The notes: generated by a model not told the origin, from the letters alone. A stretch of 64,000 nucleotides of DNA from Calidifontibacillus oryziterrae (GCF_000331575.1 NZ_KB223527.1:1833842-1897841); one strand, 5' to 3'. Numbered from the stretch's first letter, positions 1-10,575 are shown. A program made the numbers and translations.

Positions 1-1
1 C

Positions 2-1039
<1,038 letters not shown>

Positions 1040-1063
1040 CTTTATTAGTTTACCATTATTTCC

Positions 1064-1096
1064 AAACGGAGGAAGTTTTTCCTCTGTTTTTTTTAT
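1064..1096 (+). terminator. Intrinsic terminator of guaB
   Basis: Arms ACGGAGGA and TCCTCTGT (one G-U pair) are followed by a run of eight T. It lies 25 bases after the guaB stop, so guaB and dacA are probably separate transcripts. Confidence 0.8.
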
Positions 1097-1149
1097 CTTA
1101 AATTTGATAGAATTACCCTTGTCTAACTAAGTATTCGGAGGGGTTTATT

Positions 1150-2508
1150 ATGAATAAAATAATTAAGAGTATTTTTATATATAGTTTACTATCATTACTT
1201 ATTGTTTCAACACTTGTTGTGAATTTCCCTACAAAAGCAGGTGCAGTTGAGCTTGGTTTAGAAGCTGAAGCTGCTATTTTAGTCGATGCCAAAACGGGAA
1301 AAATCTTATATCAATTAAACCCTGATATAACATTGCCACCTGCAAGTATGACAAAAATGATGACTGAATATTTATTGTTAGAAGCAATCGAAGATAAGAA
1401 GCTTACATGGGAAGATGAAGTATCGATTTCAGACTATGTATACAAAATCTCACAAAATACTAGTCTTTCAAATGTTCCTCTTCGAAAGGATGTAAAATAT
1501 ACTGTTCATGAGCTTTATGAATCAATGGCTATTTATTCTGCTAACGGATCAACGATCGCTTTAGCTGAAAAAATTGCCGGATCAGAAACGAATTTTGTGC
1601 AAATGATGAATGATAAAGCGAAGGAACTTGGCTTAGAAAATTATAAGTTTGTTAATTCAACTGGTTTAAATAATGAAGATTTACTTGGTAATCATCCAAA
1701 AGGTACTGGAGAAACAGAAGAAAACATGCTTTCTGCACGCGACACTGCAAGGCTTGCTTTCCACTTAATTAATGATTATCCAGAAGTATTGAAGACAGCG
1801 AGTATTCCTTTTAAAAAGTTTACAAAAGGAATTGACGGTGAAGGAATTAGCATGCTGAACTGGAATGCAATGCTTCCTGATATTCCTGGTTATTTACAGC
1901 AATATGCGTATCCTGGTGTTGATGGAATTAAGACTGGTTCCACTGATTTAGCAGGTTATTGTTTTACAGGAACAGCTGAAAGAAACGGAGTACGGTTAAT
2001 AAGTGTTGTAATGAAAACAGATTCATTATATGCACGTTTTGAAGAAACGAAAAAGTTATTTGATTATGGGTTTAGTAATTTTGTTGAAAAGGAACTTTAT
2101 CCAGTTAATTATCAAATCGAAGGCCAAGATCTCCTAAATGTAGAAAAAGGGAAAGAAAAAGAAGTTCAAATTGCTAGTAAAGAGTCTCTTAAAACGTTAG
2201 TGAAAGCGAACGAAGAGGAATTATATGAACCAAAGCTAATTCTTGATCAAAAGCTACTTTCTGAGGGTGGTAGTTTGATAGCACCAGTAGAAAAAGGTCA
2301 AACAGTAGGGTATTTAACGTTTGAATATAAAGGTGAATCAAACTATGGATATTTAACTAGTGCTGGTGAGACGAAAGAAAAGGTAGAGGTTGTTACACTT
2401 TCACAGGTTGAGAAGGCAAATTGGTTTTCACTTACCCTTCGTGCGATAGGTAGCTTTTTTGGGGATATTTGGACGAGTGTTTCTAATGGAATAAAAGGTT
2501 TATTTTAA
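1150..2508 (+). CDS. dacA: D-alanyl-D-alanine carboxypeptidase (PBP5 type)
   Basis: Membrane-anchored penicillin-binding protein that trims the terminal D-Ala from peptidoglycan stem peptides. The 452-residue protein has a signal peptide (about residues 1-32, ending around AGA). The three active-site motifs are in order: S66-M-T-K69, S130-A-N132 and K261-T-G263. A C-terminal amphipathic helix (WFSLTLRAIGSFFGDIW) would attach it to the outer face of the membrane. GGAGGGG precedes the ATG at a good distance. Length and position after guaB match Bacillus dacA. Nothing is missing or unusual. Confidence 0.96.
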   Translation: MNKIIKSIFIYSLLSLLIVSTLVVNFPTKAGAVELGLEAEAAILVDAKTGKILYQLNPDITLPPASMTKMMTEYLLLEAIEDKKLTWEDEVSISDYVYKISQNTSLSNVPLRKDVKYTVHELYESMAIYSANGSTIALAEKIAGSETNFVQMMNDKAKELGLENYKFVNSTGLNNEDLLGNHPKGTGETEENMLSARDTARLAFHLINDYPEVLKTASIPFKKFTKGIDGEGISMLNWNAMLPDIPGYLQQYAYPGVDGIKTGSTDLAGYCFTGTAERNGVRLISVVMKTDSLYARFEETKKLFDYGFSNFVEKELYPVNYQIEGQDLLNVEKGKEKEVQIASKESLKTLVKANEEELYEPKLILDQKLLSEGGSLIAPVEKGQTVGYLTFEYKGESNYGYLTSAGETKEKVEVVTLSQVEKANWFSLTLRAIGSFFGDIWTSVSNGIKGLF

Positions 2509-2522
2509 CTATTACCAATATT

Positions 2523-2578
2523 ACCATAAAAATTATTATGAATTTCTTAGTATTCATAGTGGTTTTTATGGTTTTTTT
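2523..2578 (+). terminator. Intrinsic terminator of dacA
   Basis: Long hairpin: outer arms ACCATAAAAA / TTTTTATGG, inner arms ATTATGAAT / ATTCATAGT, then a T-run. Confidence 0.8.
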
Positions 2579-2707
2579 ATAATATTATATAATTTAAAAT
2601 AGGAATTTTTCGATTTTTAGGTTAAAATAATGGACAGGTCTTTATTTGTACACTTAAAATAGAGAAATAATAAAATGTATCAAATTACATATAGGAGGAA
2701 TTATTAA

Positions 2708-3595
2708 ATGTCACAAAATATTGGTACAGATCGTGTAAAACGTGGTATGGCTGAAATGCAAAAGGGCGGCGTTATTATGGACGTTGTCAATGCAGAGCAA
2801 GCTAAAATTGCGGAGGCAGCGGGTGCAGTAGCTGTTATGGCACTTGAGCGTGTTCCGGCTGATATTCGTGCAGCTGGTGGAGTTGCTCGTATGGCAGATC
2901 CAACAATAGTAGAAGAGGTTATGAAAGCAGTGTCTATTCCTGTTATGGCAAAGGCACGAATTGGCCATATTGTAGAAGCACGAGTATTAGAAGCTATGGG
3001 CGTAGATTATATTGATGAAAGTGAAGTATTAACACCTGCTGACGAGGTCTATCATATTAATAAGCGTGAATTTACAGTTCCATTTGTATGTGGATGCCGT
3101 GATTTAGGTGAAGCTTTGCGTCGTATTGGGGAAGGAGCTTCTATGCTTCGCACAAAAGGTGAGCCTGGAACTGGGAATATTGTTGAAGCTGTTCGTCATA
3201 TGCGTGAGGTTCAATCACAAATTCGCAAGGTTGCTGCCATGTCTGAAGATGAATTAATGACGTTTGCTAAAAATATTGGTGCACCATATGAGCTTGTTCT
3301 TCAAGTAAAACGAGAAGGTGGCCTTCCAGTTGTTAACTTTGCTGCAGGTGGAGTGGCAACGCCAGCAGATGCAGCGCTAATGATGCAATTAGGAGCAGAC
3401 GGCGTATTTGTAGGTTCGGGCATTTTTAAATCTGATAATCCTGAAAAGTTTGCGCGTGCCATTGTGGAAGCAACAACTCATTATCAAGATTATAAATTAA
3501 TTGGTGAGCTATCAAAAGGATTAGGAACAGCCATGAAGGGTATTGAAATTTCATCATTACAACCAAGTGAGCGTATGCAAGAGCGCGGTTGGTAA
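2708..3595 (+). CDS. pdxS: Pyridoxal 5'-phosphate synthase, synthase subunit
   Basis: Makes PLP directly from ribose 5-phosphate, glyceraldehyde 3-phosphate and ammonia supplied by PdxT. The two form a 12+12 cytoplasmic complex. The 295 residues match the family length. The Schiff-base lysines correspond to K82 (VMAKARIGH) and K150 ([10 protein letters not shown]), and the conserved Asp of the first strand is D25 (IMDVVNAE). AGGAGG lies just before the ATG. It is followed by pdxT, the usual pairing. The identification is secure. Confidence 0.98.
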   Translation: MSQNIGTDRVKRGMAEMQKGGVIMDVVNAEQAKIAEAAGAVAVMALERVPADIRAAGGVARMADPTIVEEVMKAVSIPVMAKARIGHIVEARVLEAMGVDYIDESEVLTPADEVYHINKREFTVPFVCGCRDLGEALRRIGEGASMLRTKGEPGTGNIVEAVRHMREVQSQIRKVAAMSEDELMTFAKNIGAPYELVLQVKREGGLPVVNFAAGGVATPADAALMMQLGADGVFVGSGIFKSDNPEKFARAIVEATTHYQDYKLIGELSKGLGTAMKGIEISSLQPSERMQERGW

Positions 3596-3610
3596 TTATA
3601 GTGAAACTAT

Positions 3611-3639
3611 TATCAGATGGATCCCCGATCCATCTGATA
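3611..3639 (+). other. Perfect inverted repeat between pdxS and pdxT
   Basis: Two perfect 13-base arms (TATCAGATGGATC / GATCCATCTGATA) around a CCC loop. No T-run follows, so it is not a typical terminator. It may stabilise the pdxS message or reduce read-through into pdxT. Confidence 0.7.
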
Positions 3640-3691
3640 TTTAGTTAATCGAGTGAATTCCTTAGCGATAGTAAAAAGGAGAAGTGTTTAA

Positions 3692-4273
3692 ATGGTTAAA
3701 ATTGGAGTTCTTGCATTGCAAGGAGCTGTAAGAGAACATATTCGTGCTATTGAAGCATGTGGTGCTGAAGCAGTTGCTGTTAAGAAAGTAGAACAGCTTG
3801 AAGAGATTGATGGTCTTGTTCTTCCTGGCGGTGAAAGCACAACTATGAGACGTTTAATTGATAAATATGGCTTTTTTGACCCATTACGTGAATTTGGACA
3901 AAGTGGGAAGCCAATGTTTGGAACTTGTGCGGGGTTAATTTTGTTGGCTAATCAAATTGAAGGGCAGGATACTGCTCATTTAGGATTAATGAATATGAAA
4001 GTCCAGCGTAATTCCTTTGGCCGTCAACGTGAAAGCTTTGAAGCAGAATTAATGGTGAAGGATATTGCTGATGATTTCATCGGTGTATTTATTAGGGCAC
4101 CAAAAATAGTAGAAGTAATGGAACCAGTAGAAATTCTTTCGAAGCATCATAATGCCATTGTTGCAGTACGCCAAGATCAATATTTAGCTTGCTCTTTTCA
4201 TCCTGAATTAACGGATGATAATCGAATTACTGCCTATTTCGTAAAAATGGTAGAAGAGGCAAAGAAAGACTGA
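3692..4273 (+). CDS. pdxT: Pyridoxal 5'-phosphate synthase, glutaminase subunit
   Basis: Class I glutamine amidotransferase that hydrolyses glutamine and channels ammonia to PdxS. The 193 residues are of normal length. The catalytic triad is visible: C79 in [11 protein letters not shown], then H170 and E172 in CSFHPEL. The oxyanion PGGEST motif is at 45-50. AAAGGAG precedes the ATG. It lies about 100 bases after pdxS with an inverted repeat between them, so the two are probably co-transcribed with some adjustment of dosage. Confidence 0.97.
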   Translation: MVKIGVLALQGAVREHIRAIEACGAEAVAVKKVEQLEEIDGLVLPGGESTTMRRLIDKYGFFDPLREFGQSGKPMFGTCAGLILLANQIEGQDTAHLGLMNMKVQRNSFGRQRESFEAELMVKDIADDFIGVFIRAPKIVEVMEPVEILSKHHNAIVAVRQDQYLACSFHPELTDDNRITAYFVKMVEEAKKD

Positions 4274-4383
4274 AATCATAGGACAATCATCCAAAATTAT
4301 TAATTATTTCATATTCATGAGTGGATATTATTTTAAAACTAGCGTAAAATAATGTTATAGATGTAATTAATCATAATTTAAAG

Positions 4384-4620
4384 TGTAGACGGGAACTAGT
4401 AACAGTTATGCTTTTTTTAGAGAGTCGATGGTTGGTGGAAATCGATAAAAGGTAATTGTGAATCCATCCCTGAGCAAAATATTGAACGGCTTTTCTATTT
4501 AGGCTTAGTAAGTATTTTCGGTTTAACCGTTATCTTTTTAAGTGGAAAAAAGCTTTGCTTTTTTCAAACAGGGTGGCAACGCGGGTAACTCTCGTCCCTT
4601 TTTGGGGTGAGAGTTTTTAT
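4384..4620 (+). promoter_or_regulatory. T-box leader controlling serS
   Basis: The T-box sequence AGGGTGGCAACGCGGG is at 4570-4585. It is followed at once by a terminator hairpin (AACTCTC...GAGAGTT, 4587-4619) ending in T. The upstream 190 bases contain AG-box-like sequence (AGAGAGTCGATGG) and a candidate Ser specifier (UCC in GAATCCATCC near 4465). In this class uncharged tRNA pairs with the specifier and the T-box, stabilises an antiterminator and lets serS be transcribed. The T-box and terminator are clear. The exact specifier is my inference. Confidence 0.9.
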
Positions 4621-4672
4621 TATGCTTAAAAAAGTGTAATTTTGAATATAAAAATTTAGGAGGAAGAGCAAA

Positions 4673-5962
4673 ATGCTTGATTTAAAGTTTTTGCGTGAAA
4701 ACTTTGCAGAGATTAAAGAAAAGTTAAAGTATCGTGGTGAGGATTTAGGTGATTTTGATCGTTTTGAAGCATTGGATCAAAAGCGTCGTGAATTAATTGT
4801 GGAAACAGAACAGTTGAAAAGTAAACGAAATGAGGTATCCGGTCAAATATCCGTATTAAAACGAGAGAAAAAGGATGCAGACCATCTTATTGTTGAAATG
4901 AGAGAAGTAGGCGATCGCATCAAAGCTCTTGACGAAGAACTTCGAATTGTGGAGAATGACTTGCAGGTTATTTTATTATCTATTCCTAATATTCCCCATG
5001 AATCAGTACCTGTTGGTGAAAGTGAAGATGATAACATTGTTGTCCGTACATGGGGTGATATTAAACAATTTAACTTTGAAGTTAAGCCTCACTGGGATAT
5101 AGCGGATGAGCTAGATATTTTAGACTTTGAGAGAGCAGGTAAAGTAACTGGAAGTCGATTTGTATTTTATAAAGGCTTAGGTGCTAGACTTGAAAGGGCA
5201 TTAATAAGTTTTATGATGGATTATCATGCAGACAACCACGGCTATACAGAAGTATTACCACCATATATGGTAAATAGAGACAGTATGACAGGAACAGGTC
5301 AGCTTCCTAAATTTGAGGAGGATGCATTTAAAATTGATGGTGAGGATTATTTCTTAATCCCAACAGCAGAAGTTCCAGTAACAAATATGCATCGTGATGA
5401 AATTTTAAGTGGAGAGGATTTACCAGTTGCGTATGTAGGCTATAGTGCTTGTTTCCGGTCAGAGGCTGGTTCTGCTGGTAGGGATACGCGCGGATTGATT
5501 CGCCAGCATCAATTTAATAAAGTTGAGCTAGTTCGTTTTGTAAGACCTGAGGATTCTTATAATGAATTAGAAAAATTGACAGGCCATGCCGAAAAAATTC
5601 TGCAATTATTGGAGTTACCATACCGGGTTATGAGTATGTGTACAGCAGACCTTGGCTTTACAGCTGCGAAAAAATATGATTTAGAGGTTTGGTTACCAAG
5701 TTATAACACATACCGGGAAATTTCTTCTTGCAGTAATTTTGAAGGCTTCCAGGCTAGACGAGCTAATATTCGTTTTCGTCGTGAACCAGGAGCCAAGCCA
5801 GAGCATGTTCATACATTAAATGGTTCAGGGTTAGCAATAGGTCGTACAGTGTCTGCCATTTTAGAAAATTATCAGCAAGAGGATGGTAGCGTTGTGGTAC
5901 CAACAGTGTTACGACCTTATATGGGAAATATAGAAGTGATTAAAACTATTGGAAATAACTAA
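4673..5962 (+). CDS. serS: Seryl-tRNA synthetase
   Basis: Class II aminoacyl-tRNA synthetase that charges tRNA-Ser with serine. The 429 residues begin with [18 protein letters not shown] and the long antiparallel coiled coil (about 30-100) that grips the tRNA-Ser long arm. The catalytic domain follows with motif 2 (around [21 protein letters not shown]) and motif 3 ([17 protein letters not shown]). GGAGG precedes the ATG. Expression is set by the T-box leader just upstream. tRNA-Ser follows 80 bases after the stop. The identification is secure. Confidence 0.98.
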   Translation: MLDLKFLRENFAEIKEKLKYRGEDLGDFDRFEALDQKRRELIVETEQLKSKRNEVSGQISVLKREKKDADHLIVEMREVGDRIKALDEELRIVENDLQVILLSIPNIPHESVPVGESEDDNIVVRTWGDIKQFNFEVKPHWDIADELDILDFERAGKVTGSRFVFYKGLGARLERALISFMMDYHADNHGYTEVLPPYMVNRDSMTGTGQLPKFEEDAFKIDGEDYFLIPTAEVPVTNMHRDEILSGEDLPVAYVGYSACFRSEAGSAGRDTRGLIRQHQFNKVELVRFVRPEDSYNELEKLTGHAEKILQLLELPYRVMSMCTADLGFTAAKKYDLEVWLPSYNTYREISSCSNFEGFQARRANIRFRREPGAKPEHVHTLNGSGLAIGRTVSAILENYQQEDGSVVVPTVLRPYMGNIEVIKTIGNN

Positions 5963-6041
5963 CGGTTGGTTGGGGGCTTCTAGCCCCCAAAATATATTGA
6001 CACTTAATTTTCATTATGTTAAATTATTAATTGTCTGACAC

Positions 6042-6134
6042 GGAGGAATACCCAAGTCCGGCTGAAGGGATCGGTCTTGAAAACCGACAGGCGGGTTAAA
6101 CCGCGCGGGGGTTCGAATCCCTCTTCCTCCGCCA
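6042..6134 (+). tRNA. tRNA-Ser (anticodon UGA), CCA encoded
   Basis: Acceptor stem GGAGGAA/TTCCTCC, discriminator G and an encoded CCA. The anticodon loop CTTGAAA gives UGA at 6078-6080. The long variable arm and 93-base length are typical of tRNA-Ser. It sits after serS as in B. subtilis. Confidence 0.96.
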
Positions 6135-6148
6135 TACATACAAACAAA

Positions 6149-6178
6149 TTCGTTGCCACTAGGTAACGGATTTTTTTA
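6149..6178 (+). terminator. Terminator after tRNA-Ser
   Basis: CGTTGCC/GGTAACG hairpin with one G-U pair, followed by seven T. Confidence 0.75.
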
Positions 6179-6289
6179 TTTAATTTTGGTTTCATTTCAT
6201 ATAGAAACGACCACTATTTACCATAGTAAATCCACCCCATCGTTGGTAGATTTGAAGTAGACAAAAACATAGGTTATGGAGGGGATTAT

Positions 6290-8197
6290 TTGCTTAAAAG
6301 AAAGATGAAAATTTCACTACTAATTTCAACGGTTTTCTTTCTCAGCATGTTTTTACCATACATAAGTGTAAAGGCAGCTGATTCAAGTAAAGAAATAGTA
6401 GAAATGAACGACTTAGTTGTTTCAATCAATGGCAAGCAAGTATTGTTTGATGTACCACCGATTATTAAGAATGGCCGAACTTTAGTACCTTTACGGGCAA
6501 TATTTGAAGAAATGGGTGCTGAGGTAACATGGAATCCAAAAAGTTACACTGTTCAAGCCCACAAAAATGGCACAACCATTACGCTTGGAATTAATTCAAA
6601 AATTGCTAAAATAAATAGCATTGTGAAAAAACAACTTGATGTACCTGCAATGCTTTATCGGGATCGGACACTAGTACCATTACGTTTTGTTGGGGAAGCA
6701 TTTGGTGGGACGGTTGATTGGAGCGAACAAGACCATACTGTAAAAATTAAATTAGTAGATTCAGATTCAAGTAGTTTACTTGAAAGTATGCCAGTTTATT
6801 TGAATAATAAACTGCTTCATTTTACTGAAAATAAGCCAATTGTAAAAAATGATACTTTTTACATTCCAATGGTAGAATTTTTAGATAACATTCCTGGTGA
6901 TGTGTATTGGTCAAGAAATTTGGATACGCTACAAACACAAGTAGACGGGAAAATCGTAAACCTGTATATTGGTCAAAACTACATTTCGGTAGATGGAAAA
7001 ACAGTAGAAATCAGTGAAGCTCCGATTGAAGCTGATGGTATGATTTATGCTTCCCTTAACACGATAGTTAAGCATTATGGTGTTCAATCATACTATGTTG
7101 CAAATGACAAAGAAATCAAAATTTATATTACAAGAGAGAAATTTAAGCATCCATTTTTGCAAAAAGAAACCATAATATTTTCAGAGCCTACAAATGTGGT
7201 AGATACACAGTTTGTTGGAAATCGACGGATCATGGTAAGTGACAATCCCGAAAATTTAAATGCACGGACGGTTCCAGAAGTGTATGCAACATTATGGCAT
7301 GATGATGTTCAAACAGAAAAGTCTGCATTAGATCATCGTATCTTTGGCTGGCATATAAATGAATTTAAGCAAAATGTTCATATTGGTATCACAATTGAAA
7401 ATCTCTCAACAACAAATGAATTAGAGATCGTCGACTTAAAAGGTGCTCATCGAAAATCACCTAATACTTGGGTTAATTATGATGTAGGTTTACCTCTAGC
7501 AGAATATGTATTAAGTGATACAATGACAAACGTTAACCTAAAAAATTCAACTGTTAAACAAGGAGAGACAGTGTTATTAAATTCCTTTGAACTACAAAGT
7601 AAGTATACAATAGGTTTTTCATATGATTTTACTGTGAAGAAAAAGTCAGGGACAGGAGAACTTAAATATAGAATTCGGACGGTGCTTAGTAAAAATAACA
7701 TTGATTTAACAACAATTCACGACGATCCTGTTAATATTGACGAAACTGCACGTCATCCGCGAGGCATCTGGAGTGGGTCACAATTAGAAACTGAGCTACC
7801 ACCGTATGAGGCAGGTAGTGATGATATTTCTTTCCAAATTTCAAATGGACGGACAGATAATTTAATGTCTGTTGAAAATGGAATTGGCGATCAGACACAA
7901 ATGATCCGAAATCCCGGACATTTTGGAGCCTCCTATATAGTGAAGATACCAATTGAAAATAATACAGGCGAGCGAAAAACGGTAAGAGTTCGGTTTGGAG
8001 CCCGTGGTGGTATTTATAATGCCGCAATTAAATATAATGGAAAAGTATTTTTAACGCCAACTCTGACACCAATGACAGAGGTTGTGAATGTTGTAGATTA
8101 TGAGGCAGTAAGTTCGAAGGGCTTGATTGAATTAGAAATCATGCATGCCGGTGGATCTGCATTGCCGCTAGCAATTGAATTGGTTACGTTGGAATAA
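6290..8197 (+). CDS. Secreted protein with copper amine oxidase N-terminal domains
   Basis: 635-residue exported protein of unknown task. The start is TTG, chosen because a strong GGAGGGG lies seven bases before it and no better ATG fits. A signal peptide covers about residues 1-29. Two copies of the domain typical of 'copper amine oxidase N-terminal' proteins follow: about 40-160 (KNGRTLVPLRAIFEEMGAEV, then YRDRTLVPLRFVGEAFGG) and a more diverged one at about 170-285. These domains are named after the oxidase but in bacilli usually act as cell-wall or surface modules without copper chemistry. The C-terminal 350 residues are beta-rich and not recognised. It stands alone between terminators. 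Confidence 0.8.
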   Translation: MLKRKMKISLLISTVFFLSMFLPYISVKAADSSKEIVEMNDLVVSINGKQVLFDVPPIIKNGRTLVPLRAIFEEMGAEVTWNPKSYTVQAHKNGTTITLGINSKIAKINSIVKKQLDVPAMLYRDRTLVPLRFVGEAFGGTVDWSEQDHTVKIKLVDSDSSSLLESMPVYLNNKLLHFTENKPIVKNDTFYIPMVEFLDNIPGDVYWSRNLDTLQTQVDGKIVNLYIGQNYISVDGKTVEISEAPIEADGMIYASLNTIVKHYGVQSYYVANDKEIKIYITREKFKHPFLQKETIIFSEPTNVVDTQFVGNRRIMVSDNPENLNARTVPEVYATLWHDDVQTEKSALDHRIFGWHINEFKQNVHIGITIENLSTTNELEIVDLKGAHRKSPNTWVNYDVGLPLAEYVLSDTMTNVNLKNSTVKQGETVLLNSFELQSKYTIGFSYDFTVKKKSGTGELKYRIRTVLSKNNIDLTTIHDDPVNIDETARHPRGIWSGSQLETELPPYEAGSDDISFQISNGRTDNLMSVENGIGDQTQMIRNPGHFGASYIVKIPIENNTGERKTVRVRFGARGGIYNAAIKYNGKVFLTPTLTPMTEVVNVVDYEAVSSKGLIELEIMHAGGSALPLAIELVTLE

Positions 8198-8215
8198 ATG
8201 AATTTCCTCTAAAAG

Positions 8216-8252
8216 AAAACTCACTTAGTTTAAAGTAACTAGGTGAGTTTTT
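8216..8252 (+). terminator. Intrinsic terminator
   Basis: AAAACTCAC/GTGAGTTTTT with inner TAGT/ACTA, ending in T. It closes the preceding gene. Confidence 0.75.
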
Positions 8253-8372
8253 GGCATATTGTAAAAAAGTTAGAAAGATATAGTGGATGTAAATTAATAG
8301 AATCATTTTGAATAACAAAAAAATAATTGGGAATAAATATAAGGGTGAAGAATAGTATTACATAAAAAGTGA

Positions 8373-8537
8373 ATGAGTGAGAATTTAGAAGTGGATAATT
8401 TTAAGAAAGACTGGATTTTGTTTACTAAAGTGGCCTGTAAAAATTGTGGTAGAAGTGGTATACATTCAATGACAATTAAAGGAAGCAACTCATTTAGAAC
8501 ATGTAAATGTGGTTGGATAATAAAAATGCCTAAATGA
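8373..8537 (+). CDS. Small zinc-ribbon protein (hypothetical)
   Basis: A 54-residue reading frame starting MSENLEVDNF. It contains ACKNCG (CxxC) and, 17 residues later, TCKCGW (CxC), a spacing consistent with a small zinc ribbon. No strong ribosome binding site is visible; the best purine run is about 25 bases upstream. The cysteine pattern and fit between terminator and next gene favour a real gene, but function is unknown. Confidence 0.5.
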   Translation: MSENLEVDNFKKDWILFTKVACKNCGRSGIHSMTIKGSNSFRTCKCGWIIKMPK

Positions 8538-8603
8538 CAGAAAAATTATACTAATTAATTTTAATTTTGTTGTTTTTTATTATAATTAATAATTAAAACG
8601 GAT

Positions 8604-8641
8604 GTCAATGTTATAAAAAACCACAATTTTATAACATTGAC
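8604..8641. promoter_or_regulatory. Long inverted repeat upstream of the Fic gene
   Basis: Perfect 15-base arms (8604-8618 GTCAATGTTATAAAA, and its complement at 8627-8641) with an 8-base spacer, about 60 bases before the Fic start. It could be an operator for the Fic protein's own C-terminal winged helix or a hairpin in the leader. Confidence 0.6.
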
Positions 8642-8702
8642 TGTTGTTTTTCTGGTTAAATGGGATATTATTATAGTAAATACTAGTTTTGGAGTGTTAA
8701 AA

Positions 8703-9926
8703 ATGAGACACTTGTATAAGATATTTCGAGAAACTAACTTTGGAGAGTTTGAAGACTATTATCAAAGAAGAATTAATTTTGAAACAACTATTAAATTACC
8801 TTTCAAAATAAAACCTATTAATCAGTCGAAAACTTTTCAATTATACTATGTTCCAACAAATGAGTTAATTAATAAAATTAATGAGATATATAAACAAGAT
8901 TCATTACTTAACTCAATAAATGAGACTTTACCACCAATCGCCCAACAAAATTTTATTTTTGATTGTTTAATGGAGGAATTACATAATACGAATGATTTGG
9001 AGGGCGTTAGAAGTTCTAAAGAAGAAATAATAAGAAGTGCAAAATTAATAAATAATACGAAAGTCAAAAACAGATTTAGTAGTATGATTTCTTCTTATAA
9101 TAAACTTTTATCGGATGAACTAAAAAGGTTAGAATCTCCTGAAGATATTAGAAAAATATATAATCATATAGTTGACGAAGAAATAGATGATTTTGAAAAG
9201 CCGGATGGAGAGTTATTTAGAAAAGATATTACACATGTATATAAAAAAAGTGGGTCAGAAAAGATCATTCATAGAGGGATTACACCTGAAGATAAAATTA
9301 TAGAATGTTTACTAAACCTCATTGATTTTTTAAATAATTCAAATGTTCCAACCTTGATAAAAATTGTTATCGGCCATTATTATTTTGGTTATATTCATCC
9401 TTTCTATGATGGTAACGGCAGAACATCAAGATTTATTAGTAGTATTTATTTAAATTATGAGTTAAGCAATCTAACTGCCATTTCACTTTCAAGAGGTTGT
9501 AATAAATATAGAAATAAATATTTAACTGCTTTTGAAATTACTAATAGTATTGCTAATCGGGGAGAGATGAATTGTTTCATAGATGAATTTTTGGAAATCA
9601 TCTCGAATGAACAAAAACATATGATTCAAGAAGTGAAAGTAAAAAAGGAGCAGTTGGATGGATTTACTGAAAAATTATCAAATGATGAAAGGCTAAATGA
9701 CAGAGAAATGTATTATGGTATTATGTATGTTCTAGGTCAAAATTACTTCTTTTCAGTTACAGAGAAGGGACTTACAGTCAAAGATTTAGCAATTATTTCA
9801 AACAAGTCAAAACAAAGTATTAGAGATGCTTTGAAAGACTTAAATGAAATGGGAATTATCAAAATGGAAGGAAAGAGACCTATTATTTATTCAATTGATG
9901 AAAAATATTTTGAAGAAGAAATTTAA
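8703..9926 (+). CDS. Fic family protein with N-terminal inhibitory motif and C-terminal winged helix
   Basis: Fic enzymes usually transfer AMP from ATP to a hydroxyl of a target protein. The ATG at 8703 is chosen because GGAGTG precedes it; the frame is open further upstream without a binding site. In the 407-residue product, T96-N-D-L-E100-G101 fits the class II inhibitory helix motif ([S/T]xxxE[G/N]), whose Glu blocks the ATP gamma-phosphate. The catalytic loop is H232-P-F-Y-D-G-N-G-R240, a full match to HPFx[D/E]GNGR. The last 60 residues form a winged-helix DNA-binding segment (LAIISNKSKQSIRDALKDL). Target and partner are not visible. It is monocistronic and may regulate itself through the inverted repeat upstream. 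Confidence 0.9.
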   Translation: MRHLYKIFRETNFGEFEDYYQRRINFETTIKLPFKIKPINQSKTFQLYYVPTNELINKINEIYKQDSLLNSINETLPPIAQQNFIFDCLMEELHNTNDLEGVRSSKEEIIRSAKLINNTKVKNRFSSMISSYNKLLSDELKRLESPEDIRKIYNHIVDEEIDDFEKPDGELFRKDITHVYKKSGSEKIIHRGITPEDKIIECLLNLIDFLNNSNVPTLIKIVIGHYYFGYIHPFYDGNGRTSRFISSIYLNYELSNLTAISLSRGCNKYRNKYLTAFEITNSIANRGEMNCFIDEFLEIISNEQKHMIQEVKVKKEQLDGFTEKLSNDERLNDREMYYGIMYVLGQNYFFSVTEKGLTVKDLAIISNKSKQSIRDALKDLNEMGIIKMEGKRPIIYSIDEKYFEEEI

Positions 9927-9930
9927 TTGA

Positions 9931-9963
9931 AGCAGGCTGCCTTAATTTTATTGGCAGCCTTAC
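9931..9963 (+). terminator. Hairpin after the Fic gene
   Basis: GGCTGCC/GGCAGCC stem just after the stop. The following T-run is weak. Confidence 0.6.
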
Positions 9964-10032
9964 TTATGTTAAGTTATGCTTTATAAATTTTCCCTATTGG
10001 GAAATTTACCAGTTATTTTAAGAACTTTTAGG

Positions 10033-10060
10033 TTTACTTTTTTCCACCAGACGCTATAAT
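10033..10060 (+). promoter_or_regulatory. Promoter of the displaced tRNA-Arg 5' half
   Basis: TTTACT, 16 bases, TATAAT, ending 27 bases before the tRNA fragment. The copy at 20292-20319 has the same hexamers and spacing. Confidence 0.7.
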
Positions 10061-10087
10061 TTATAAATGTAATTAAAATTTTAATCT

Positions 10088-10128
10088 GGCCCCGTAGCTC
10101 AGCGGATAGAGCGTCGGTTTCCTAAACC
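10088..10128 (+). pseudogene. tRNA-Arg(CCU) 5' half, attL of element 1
   Basis: Begins GGCCCCGTAGCTCAGC and runs through D-arm and anticodon loop TTCCTAA to CCTAAACC. The sequence then stops resembling a tRNA (ATATTTTACC). The missing 3' half is at 40207-40248. The acceptor GGCCCCG pairs perfectly with the CGGGGCC of that distant fragment. I infer it is the original chromosomal 5' half, separated by integration of elements 1 and 2. Confidence 0.85.
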
Positions 10129-10157
10129 ATATTTTACCAATATAATAAAGTTCAACG

Positions 10158-10182
10158 AAGCCCGTCGTTTCGGGCTTTTTTT
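10158..10182 (+). terminator. Terminator just inside element 1
   Basis: AAGCCCG-TCGTTT-CGGGCTT stem followed by T-run, 30 bases after the truncated tRNA. It would stop the orphaned tRNA promoter. Confidence 0.8.
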
Positions 10183-10235
10183 GCGTTTTAGGGGATATAA
10201 AATATGCAAACATAGTATTCTTTTCGTGGCGGGCT

Positions 10236-10280
10236 GTTTGCAATATGTTGTTTGCGCCTTGTTTGCAAATTGTTTGCAAG
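10236..10280. repeat. Arm-type integrase sites, left end of element 1
   Basis: GTTTGCAAATTGTTTGCAAG at 10261-10280 recurs exactly at 20200-20219. Related copies (GTTTGCAATATG, GTTTGCGCC) precede it. Repeated sites of this kind near both att cores are typical arm sites for tyrosine integrases. Confidence 0.7.
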
Positions 10281-10343
10281 CTGTTAGCACCTTAAAGAGA
10301 AGTGTCTTCACCCCTTTTAACAGTATATTAGAATAACAAATAA

Positions 10344-10373
10344 TTGACAATATTTGTATGTTTGTGTTACAAT
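10344..10373 (+). promoter_or_regulatory. Promoter of the integrase leader transcript
   Basis: TTGACA, 18-base spacer, TACAAT. It lies 85 bases upstream of the leader ORF at 10459. Confidence 0.65.
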
Positions 10374-10458
10374 AAGAATATAAAACAACAGACCGTTTAG
10401 CTTTAAAGTTCAGTAGTTTAACAGTAGACCGCTTAAATCCAGCCAAAAGAGGGGGAAT

Positions 10459-10575
10459 ATGATCGAACTCAAACACTTTCTTAAAACACTAATAGTTTTA
10501 GGTGCACACCTAAACGGTTCACCGAACCGCTTTGACTTGTTACCCGTGCATTTTACCGAAAGCATAACGCCTTAA
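10459..10575 (+). CDS. Leader peptide upstream of the integrase
   Basis: A 38-residue frame (MIELKHFLKTLIVLGAHLNG...) with AGAGGGGG four bases before its ATG. Its stop codon lies within the ascending arm of a terminator-like hairpin (10567-10605). That arrangement suggests translation of the peptide controls read-through into int. The peptide has no recognised function. Confidence 0.55.
   Translation: MIELKHFLKTLIVLGAHLNGSPNRFDLLPVHFTESITP

Noticed and set aside
10099-10476. 125-residue minus-strand frame at attL
   Set aside because: Runs through the tRNA fragment, arm sites and promoter; no binding site.
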